64,000 bases of DNA from the NCBI GenBank assembly GCA_905221605.1, contig CAJNDS010002133.1, forward strand, positions 545,365 through 609,364. The letters run 5' to 3'. Each line of letters starts with the position of its first letter. Position 1 is the first letter of the stretch. Positions 58,458 through 64,000 of the stretch are shown here, piece after piece. The notes beneath the pieces were generated by a model, which saw only the letters and a list, made by a program, of their open reading frames with translations, searched no databases and was not told the DNA's origin. The translations under genes were made by a program, and so were the position numbers. Source of the stretch: Symbiodinium natans (Eukaryota; Sar; Dinophyceae; Suessiales; Symbiodiniaceae).

Positions 58458-59087
58458 ATGAAAGTCAGACCAGTTATAGACCAAAAAAGTGCCAATGTTG
58501 ACTTTCGCTTGCTTCCAACCTTCTTTTTGCGCTGGTGCGCGCGTAAATTTGCACAGATGGTACAGGCCTTGTTTGCTCATGGGCTCGCAGGCGAAATTCA
58601 CATATTTGCGGGAAGTTTGACGCGAATTTTTGCAACCGTGCTAGAAATTCAGGCGTGTCATGTGCACCGCAGTTGTTTTGCCGTGAAAGCCCTGCCGCAG
58701 CACTGCGCGGCCCCGACGCCGCACATCCCCCGATTCTCCTCGATTCTTCTGCTTGCTTTCCTAAGTAAAACCACCGACCACCCCCGATTCTCCTGGATTC
58801 TCCTCGGCCCCACTGCCGCCCATGGACAGTTCGGGTCGGTGATGTTTCTTGGTGATTTTTGCCGATTTACGCTTGTTTTGCAAGCCTTTTGTGTTTTTCG
58901 TGGCCGTGGTCCCAAAAAACCACCATCGTGTACTCCAAGTAATGAAACATTCTGTTGTTATGTTCGAGGGGCATGTCTCCCAAGAGCACTTTTTGTAGAA
59001 CTTCCAACTTTCAAAGGGACTTGCAACCCACCAAGCAGCGAAGCCGAGACACCCCCCCAAACAAATCTCCACAACCCTCCTATGTGA
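58458..59087 (+). CDS. 209-codon open frame, unknown
   Basis: Longest non-repetitive frame in the window, ATG to TGA, in a 650-bp heptamer-free island. Includes hydrophobic parts (FAQMVQALFAHGLAGEIHIF). GC3 bias is weak. A CCCCCGATTCTCCT.GATTCT repeat occurs twice (58728, 58785). An overlapping 103-codon minus frame exists. It may be an intronless gene, long exon or mobile-element remnant. Confidence 0.4.
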   Translation: MKVRPVIDQKSANVDFRLLPTFFLRWCARKFAQMVQALFAHGLAGEIHIFAGSLTRIFATVLEIQACHVHRSCFAVKALPQHCAAPTPHIPRFSSILLLAFLSKTTDHPRFSWILLGPTAAHGQFGSVMFLGDFCRFTLVLQAFCVFRGRGPKKPPSCTPSNETFCCYVRGACLPRALFVELPTFKGTCNPPSSEAETPPQTNLHNPPM

Positions 59088-59099
59088 TCCTGCAAGTGG

Positions 59100-59258
59100 A
59101 GGGGGTTTAGGGTTTAGGGTTGAGGGTTTAGGGTCTAGGGTCTAGGGTATAGGGTATAGGGTTTAGGGTTTAGGGTTTTGGGTTTAGGGTTTAGGGTTGA
59201 GGGTTGAGGGTATAGGGTATAGGGTTGAGGGTTTAGGGCTTAGGGTTTAGGGTTTAGG
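59100..59258 (+). repeat. mixed TTTAGGG/TTGAGGG/TATAGGG array
   Basis: Irregular variant mixture. Confidence 0.85.
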
Positions 59259-59323
59259 GTGGCACGACGGGGGCCTTTGTAGAGCGGCCATGCACTTAAC
59301 GTCTGCAGAGGGGTACGTTCTAC

Positions 59324-59363
59324 GTGCGGCCAAGCACCTTCGTCGGCACCGTGCGAAGGTAGC
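59324..59363 (-). CDS. exon candidate, short
   Basis: CTAACCTAGCTCCCTTCACAG acceptor (branch-like CTAAC) and CCGCAC|GTAGAA donor. Frame YLRTVPTKVLGR. A plus frame with an AAG|GTAGCC donor (MHLTSAEGYVLRAAKHLRRH) overlaps. Confidence 0.45.
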
Positions 59364-59492
59364 CTGTGAAGGGAGCTAGGTTAGAGCACGGCTGTTTCAA
59401 CGAGACATCTTTCTAGAGACCCTAGTATACCCTAAACCCTAAACCCTAAACCCTATACCCTAAACCACCCCAAACAAACCCTATGCCCCAAC

Positions 59493-59574
59493 CCCTTTTC
59501 GGTTGGCGCGGAAGTTGGGGGACTGGGGGGGAGGTCGTCCAGTCCCTCAGAAAAGCCGAAGCGGAACGCCGCTA
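59493..59574 (-). CDS. exon candidate
   Basis: GGTACAGAAG acceptor. Frame AAFRFGFSEGLDDLPPSPPT then SAPTEK. GC3 about 95%. The GT donor is in the heptamer flank. Confidence 0.5.
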
Positions 59575-59639
59575 CTTCTGTACCCTCCCCCCGAAAACCC
59601 TGAACTGAAAAACCCTGAACCCTGAGCCCTAGGGTTTAG

Positions 59640-59790
59640 GGTTTAGGGGTTTAGGGTTTAGGGTTTAGGGTTTAGGGTTTGGGGTTTAGGGTTTGGGGTT
59701 TGGGGTTTGGGGTTTAGGGTTTAGGGTTTAGGGTGTAGGGTTTAGGGTTTCGGGTTTCGGGTTTAGGGTTTAGGGTTTAGGGTTCAGGTT
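59640..59790 (+). repeat. TTTAGGG/TTTGGGG/TTTCGGG array
   Basis: Variant mixture. Confidence 0.85.
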
Positions 59791-59934
59791 CAGGGTTTCG
59801 AGCCCTAGACCCTAGCCCCTCTTCCCCCGCGCCCCGACCCTAACACCCTAACAACCAAATGAGGTTCCGGGTGTAGGGTTGAGGGTTAAGGGTTAGGGCT
59901 TAGGGCCCGAAGCCCAAAAACTCTAAACCCTTAC

Positions 59935-60010
59935 CCTTGCACCAACAATCAAAGACGAGCGACCTTCCGGCAGTCGCTTGGCCCAGTAGTTGGGCGAGTC
60001 CTCCAGGAGC
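59935..60010 (-). CDS. exon candidate, strong
   Basis: TAAACCGCAAG acceptor and GCAAGG|GTAAGG consensus donor. Frame LLEDSPNYWAKRLPEGRSSL then IVGAR. GC3 about 85%. Confidence 0.7.
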
Positions 60011-60094
60011 CTTGCGGTTTAGGGTTGAGGGTTTAGGGTTTAGGGTTTAGGGTTTAGGGCTTAGGGTTTAGGGTTTAGGGTTTAGGGAACCCTA

Positions 60095-60250
60095 AACCCC
60101 CCAACCCCAAACCCCTAAACCCTACACCCTGAACCCTAAACCCGACACCCTAAAGCCCGACTAAACCCTAAACCCTCAAGCCTAAACCCCAAGCATCTTA
60201 AACCCTAAACCCCAGACATCCCCAAACCCTAAACCCCTCCCTTTCTCCTG
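60095..60250 (-). repeat. degenerate CCCTAAA variants
   Basis: No gene seen from 60090 to 60700 apart from these and further TTTAGGG variants (60555-60690). Confidence 0.7.
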
Positions 60251-60733
60251 GGAGCCCTAAACCCAACCTACAAACCCCAAGCCTTTCACAACGGCTCTTC
60301 GAAATTCAGGTGCGTTGAGAGGTTTCGAGTTTAGGGTTTAGGGCTCAGGGCCTTCATTTTTCAAGAGCTTCCATCGTAAATGTTATCCCGTGGTACCCTC
60401 ACGAGGAGGGGTTTTGTGATCTAGAATGGTTTAGAACAACCCTAAACGCCAAACCCCAAACTCCAAGCCCTGAACCCTGAACCCCAAACCGTGAACCCTG
60501 AACCCCAAACCAGTAAGCCCCACACCCTAAATCTTCAACCCCACACCCTAAACCGTAAGGGTTTGGGGTGTAGGGTTTAGGGTTTAGGGTTTAGGGCTTA
60601 GAGTTTTGGGTTTCGGGTTTAGGGTTTAGGTTTTAGGGTTTAGGGTTTAGGGTGTTAGGTTAGGGTTTACGGTTTAGGGTTTAGGCCAAACCCTACACCC
60701 CAAACCCTACACCCCGAACCCTACACCCCAGAC

Positions 60734-60840
60734 CCCCCGAAGCCGCCCTCCAGAAGCGGACCGGGAGCTGCGTCCCGTGCCGCAACTCGTAGTCCAGGAC
60801 GTGGCAGATCGCCTCGCCCACACCCCCGGCGTTCGCAAAG
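60734..60840 (-). CDS. exon candidate, 35 codons, strongest
   Basis: ACCCGAAAAG acceptor. Frame FANAGGVGEAICHVLDYELR then HGTQLPVRFWRAAS. Almost all third bases G or C. GT donor at the end of the G run. Phase-compatible with the upstream candidate at 62254-62316. Confidence 0.7.
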
Positions 60841-60869
60841 CTTTTCGGGTTTAAGGGTTCAGGAGCTTC

Positions 60870-60955
60870 GGGTTTAGGGTTTAGGGTTTAGGGTTTAGGG
60901 TTTAGGGTTTAGGGTTTAGGGTTTAGGGTTTAGGGTTTAGGGTTTAGGGTTTAGG
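60870..60955 (+). repeat. TTTAGGG array
   Basis: About 12 copies, right flank of the exon candidate at 60734-60840. Confidence 0.95.
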
Positions 60956-61031
60956 GGTTTAAGGGTTTAGGGGTTGAGGGTCTAAGGAGGATGTGGGATT
61001 GTTGTCGGCTTGAGGAATTGAGAAACCCAAA

Positions 61032-61380
61032 ATGCCTAATGTTAACGTCACATCTATAAATGGGGTGGCAACTGTAATATTCGCCGGGCCAGAGGGGCTC
61101 AGCCGAAGACTACTTTCCATTACGGGAGGTTTTCGGGCCGATGTGTGTAAACAAGTCCATATAGGGGGGTCCGGTGAAAATAATAATGGGGTGACAACAG
61201 TAATATTTGGCCGGCCAGGAATCCGAAATTTTACTTGCAGAGAATACTTTTCGAGCTCCGAGGCTCTAGAGAAGCAGATCTCGTTTGAGATTGCTTGTCT
61301 TGTCAGATTGCTGCAGCTCCAGAACTGCGAGAAACTGCTGCTTCAGGCCTGTTTCTTCAGAGAAGCAGGTGCCTCTTGAG
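61032..61380 (+). CDS. 115-codon open frame over a repeat
   Basis: MPNVNVTSINGVATVIFAGP then, after about 40 codons, a second GVTTVIFGRPG, so the frame contains an internal duplication. Its C-terminal part is made of the 74-bp tandem repeat. Probably repeat-derived. Confidence 0.25.
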
Positions 61381-61528
61381 ATTGCTGCAGCTCCAGAGCT
61401 GCGAGAAACTGCTGCTTCAGGCCTGTTTCTTCAGAGAAGCAGGTGCCTCTTGAGATTGCTGCAGCTCCAGAGCTGCGAGAAACTGCTGCTTCAGGCCTCT
61501 TTCTTCAGAGGAGCAGGTGTTCCTCTAA
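61307..61528. repeat. three 74-bp tandem units
   Basis: Units start at 61307, 61381 and 61455 (ATTGCTGCAGCTCCAG ... GAGAAGCAGGTGCC). Copies 1-2 are almost identical and copy 3 diverges at its end. A partial unit precedes them. Confidence 0.9.
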
Positions 61529-61532
61529 GGCT

Positions 61533-61935
61533 TCAGATAAGAGTCCCTGAAGCTGAAGACTTCAGCCTTCGGGTCTTGGAATTCAGGAAACCGCCAGAGG
61601 TCTGAAAGCCAGGTTTCTTTACTAAAATCCTTATCCGCCGGGGCTCGAAAACAAGTCCGGAAAGGGTGCCCCTTATGGGCCTCCAAAATGACAATAGTAA
61701 AATAGTGGCAATAATAATTTCGGCGATGGGGGCCGGGGGGGGGGGGAACCAAGGAAGCCTCAAGTTTAAATGGCTGCCTTTAAGTCTCAAGACAAGAACC
61801 CTTAAGCTCAAGACTTCAGGCTTCGGGTCCTGGTCCAAGTCTCAAGGCAAGAATCCCTGAAGCTTAAGACTTCAGCCTTCGGGTCCTGGAATTCAGGAAG
61901 CCGCCAGAGATCTCAAAGCCAGGTTTCCTTACTTA
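61533..61935. repeat. dispersed ~95-bp module, three copies
   Basis: CCCTGAAGC..AAGACTTCAGCCTTCGGG, then GGAATTCAGGAA.CCGCCAGAG, then AAAGCCAGGTTTC. Full copies at 61533-61628 and 61836-61930, half copy at 61779-61835. Confidence 0.85.
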
Positions 61936-62040
61936 AAACCTTTAGACCCCCAGACCGCAGACCCCAGACCCCAGAATCCTCATTATTGACACCCTCTCTT
62001 TTTTTTGACCCGTCCAAACCCCGGGGACCAAAACAAGATT

Positions 62041-62056
62041 TGGGGGGGGGGGGGGG
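62041..62056. repeat. G16 tract
   Basis: Poly-G. Another of 20+ G lies at 62971-62993. Confidence 0.9.
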
Positions 62057-62253
62057 TTATTAAAGCGACGTTAACATTAGACTCCCAAACCCCAAACCCT
62101 AAACCCCAAACCCCAAGACCCAAAACCCCGAACCCCCCAAACCCCTCAAACCCCCAAACCCCAAACCCCCCAAACCCCCTCAAAACCCCCAAACCCCAAA
62201 CCCCCAAAACCTACAGTAACCCCTAAACCCTAAACCCCCAAACCCCCCTAAAC

Positions 62254-62316
62254 CCCCGATGCGCCTTGGCCTCCGGCCCCTCCTGGTCCACCAGCTCTTG
62301 CAGCAGCTCGCATCTC
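62254..62316 (-). CDS. exon candidate, acidic helix
   Basis: C-rich tract ending CGATTCTGAG. Donor GGG|GTTTAG is the first heptamer. Frame RCELLQELVDQEGPEAKAHR, every third base G or C but one. Confidence 0.65.
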
Positions 62317-62374
62317 CTCAGAATCGGGGGGGAACGCGGGGGAAGGGAGGAAGGGTTGGAAAGCTAAGATGCCT

Positions 62375-62445
62375 TGTATCCCTAGACCCTAAACCCTAAA
62401 CCCTAAACCCTAAACCCTAAACCCTAAACCCTAAACCCTAAACCC
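62375..62445 (-). repeat. CCCTAAA array
   Basis: About 9 copies. Confidence 0.9.
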
Positions 62446-62507
62446 CTTGTATCTCTCTGCCCTGCAGCGCGAAAGCTCCCCAAATGAAAGCACTTCGAGA
62501 CCTTGGG
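62444..62507 (-). CDS. exon candidate
   Basis: TTTCAAGCCCTGTGTCTCCAG acceptor and AAGGG|GTTTAG donor. Frame QGLEVLSFGELSRCRAERYK. The plus strand also has a strong acceptor (TCTCTCTGCCCTGCAG) and open frame, so strand is open. Confidence 0.45.
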
Positions 62508-62637
62508 CTGGAGACACAGGGCTTGAAAGGAACAGCTGAAGCCTCACCGCCCTAAACCCTAAACCCTAAACCCTAAACCCTAAACCCTAAACTCTAAACC
62601 CTACGCCCTAAACCCTAAGCCCTAAACCCTAAGTTCC

Positions 62638-62702
62638 CCTGCCCAGCGTCCGGGCCATGGGGAAGAAAATCTCCGAAGCACCCAGCTCGTCCTTGGGAAC
62701 AC
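62638..62702 (-). CDS. exon candidate
   Basis: GCCCGAG|GT acceptor. Frame VPKDELGASEIFFPMARTLG. The donor would be GA (G|GAACTT), which is non-canonical. A plus ATG frame MGKKISEAPSSSLGTPRAGF overlaps. Confidence 0.5.
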
Positions 62703-62756
62703 CTCGGGCAGGCTTCGGTTTCTTGGGTGTTTATTGGCCTTACTGGGGGTTTGAGG

Positions 62757-62890
62757 CTTAGGGTTTAGGGTTGGGGTTTAGGGTTTAGGGTTTAGGGTTT
62801 AGGGTTTAGGGTTTAGGGTTTAGGGTTTAGGGTTTAGGGTTTGGGGTTTAGGGTTTAGGGTTTAAGGTTTAGGGTTTAGGGTTCAGGGTT
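62757..62890 (+). repeat. TTTAGGG array
   Basis: About 18 copies. Confidence 0.95.
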
Positions 62891-63134
62891 CGGGTCCAAG
62901 GAGAGTTAGGTGATTGGGGTTCAGGGTTTCGTTGTCGTTTGGGGTGAGGCTTTCATTTTGAGCTGTAGGGCGGGGGGGGGGGGGGGGGGGGGGAGGGTTT
63001 GTAGGGTTTTGAATGCAAGGGCCTATCAACGATGGTGCGGCGCTGTTTGGCGGTCATTCTTGGAACCCTGAATCCTCAAGCCCCCCACCACATCCCCAAC
63101 ACCTCTGACTCACAAGTACGAATCCTCAAAACTC

Positions 63135-63215
63135 GAATTGGGGCGGGGGGTTTCCGAAAACTGGGTCCCATTTTGGGGGTCCTGCGCAGGGGGGTTCTCC
63201 TAGAATTGGGGTGTT
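63135..63215. repeat. dispersed element copy
   Basis: GGGGGTTTCCGAAAACTGGG then TTTTGGGGGTCCT and GGTTCTCCTAGAATTGGGG. Confidence 0.6.
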
Positions 63216-63262
63216 CAACCCTAAACCCTAAACCCTAAACCCTAAACCCTCATTTTTAAAGC

Positions 63263-63362
63263 TCTCATAAACTCCTCCGGGCAGCCGCTTTTCGATTTCG
63301 AGGCCAGCGTCTGCTTGTTAAGCATGTAGTTGTCGTGCACGGGCACGTAGCAGATGGCGCCC
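63263..63362 (-). CDS. exon candidate, 33 codons, strongest
   Basis: CACTTCTGGAG acceptor. Frame GAICYVPVHDNYMLNKQTLA then SKSKSGCPEEFMR. GC donor AGA|GCTTTA. The left flank is CCCTAAA and the right flank is TTTAGGG. GC3 about 80%. Confidence 0.7.
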
Positions 63363-63604
63363 CTCCAGAAGTGGCGGTTAGGGTTTAGGGCTTTGGGTTT
63401 AGGACTTAGGGCTTAGGGTTTAGGGTTTAGGACTTAGGCCTACCCCGAAACCCCTGTAAACCCTGAAGCCCTTAACCCTAAACCCCTACATCGGAAACCC
63501 TAAAATCTGGGCCCCTAAACCCCTAAACCCCATCCTGAAACCACAGCAGCGGTTGGGGTGGTTGGGGTCTGGGGTTGGGTCTGTAGGGCTTGACAGGGAG
63601 TTCC

Positions 63605-63670
63605 GGTTTAGGGTTTAGGGTTTAGGGTTTAGGGCTTAGGGTTTAGGGTTTAGGGTTTAGGGTTTAGGGC
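63605..63670 (+). repeat. TTTAGGG array
   Basis: About 9 copies. Confidence 0.9.
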
Positions 63671-63692
63671 CCTACGGGTAAGGGTTTAGCGC

Positions 63693-63785
63693 CCCTGAAA
63701 GAGCCAAGACACACGTGGTGCCCGAGCGCGTTCAGATGGACTTTGGTCTGCAGGCCAATGCGGACGTGCCCGCGATGCGGTGGGT
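63693..63785. CDS. exon candidate, strand undecided
   Basis: Minus: TTGGCCTGCAG acceptor (63748-63750) then TKVHLNALGHHVCLGSF. Plus: GAAAGAG acceptor then THVVPERVQMDFGLQANADV and a TGG|GTTGAA donor. Another plus frame contains CPRCGG. Confidence 0.4.
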
Positions 63786-63954
63786 TGAAAGTTCCCGATA
63801 TCCTGGGAGAGGCAAACCCAGCAACTGCAACCCATAACTACCCTTGTAAGGTTTAGGCTGTAGGGGGTTCAGGGTTTAGGGTTTTGGGGTTTTAGGGTTC
63901 AGGGTTTTGGGTTTAGGGTTTAGGGCAGTTTAGGGTAACCCGAGAATCTTTGGT

Positions 63955-64000
63955 AGCCCCCTTTTCGACCCTTCCACCGCTCCGCCGGGCCGCAGCAGCA
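63955..64000 (-). CDS. partial exon at window edge
   Basis: Minus frame LLRPGGAVEGSKRG runs in from the window end. Too short to judge. Confidence 0.25.

Noticed and set aside
1-64000. tRNA, rRNA or spliced-leader genes
   Set aside because: No cloverleaf A/B boxes, rRNA cores or recognisable spliced-leader exon noticed on either strand. A covariance-model scan would be decisive.

Overview
Organism and nature of the window. This is eukaryotic nuclear DNA. The plant/alga-type telomere heptamer TTTAGGG/CCCTAAA, in both orientations and with many variants, fills roughly half of the 64 kb from end to end. Between these blocks lie short GC-rich islands of about 40-130 bp that read like internal exons: near-saturated G/C at third codon positions, mostly open frames, and GT-AG or GC-AG boundaries, often with AG|G at the acceptor. 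Frequent GC donors, AG|G acceptors, high GC3, very short exons and this telomere heptamer together suggest a dinoflagellate or related alveolate alga. That is an inference; no gene here is conserved enough to name a species. I see no bacterial operons, rRNA, tRNA or CRISPR.

Main reading. Nearly the whole window appears to be one or more multi-exon genes read on the minus strand. On that strand most exon candidates follow a pyrimidine-rich stretch ending in AG. Several encode predicted membrane helices (14.5-26 kb), others acidic, Pro/Ala-rich or helical stretches. No product is recognised. All exons were called by eye. Many islands are also open on the plus strand, so strand is uncertain for a good fraction, and confidences are set accordingly.

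Intron design. The usual layout is (CCCTAAA)n - exon - (TTTAGGG)n. Each intron therefore tends to start with one orientation of the heptamer and end with its reverse complement, so its two ends could pair as a long hairpin. The heptamer can itself supply donor sequence (G|GTTTAG), branch-like CTAAAC and pyrimidine tracts. A few exons have the reverse layout or mixed flanks.

Layout. 0-14 kb: heptamer-rich, about 17 exon candidates, a ~135 bp duplication (375-510 and 8380-8520). 14-26 kb: hydrophobic exons, pyrimidine and TA microsatellites, ~110 bp tandem repeats (23.33-23.65 kb). 26-38 kb: octamer/heptamer variants, a 20-bp-arm hairpin (30.45 kb), an alternating purine-pyrimidine tract (32.76-33.08 kb), and a 22-bp minisatellite (37.92-38.31 kb). 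38-50 kb: dense exon candidates and two inverted-repeat or dispersed elements. 50-64 kb: the most convincing exons (50.1, 51.9, 53.8, 55.3, 57.5, 58.2, 59.9, 60.8, 63.3 kb), a foldback element with apparent target-site duplication (55.02-55.12 kb), a 209-codon open frame (58.5-59.1 kb), and a non-telomeric repeat complex (61.0-61.9 kb).
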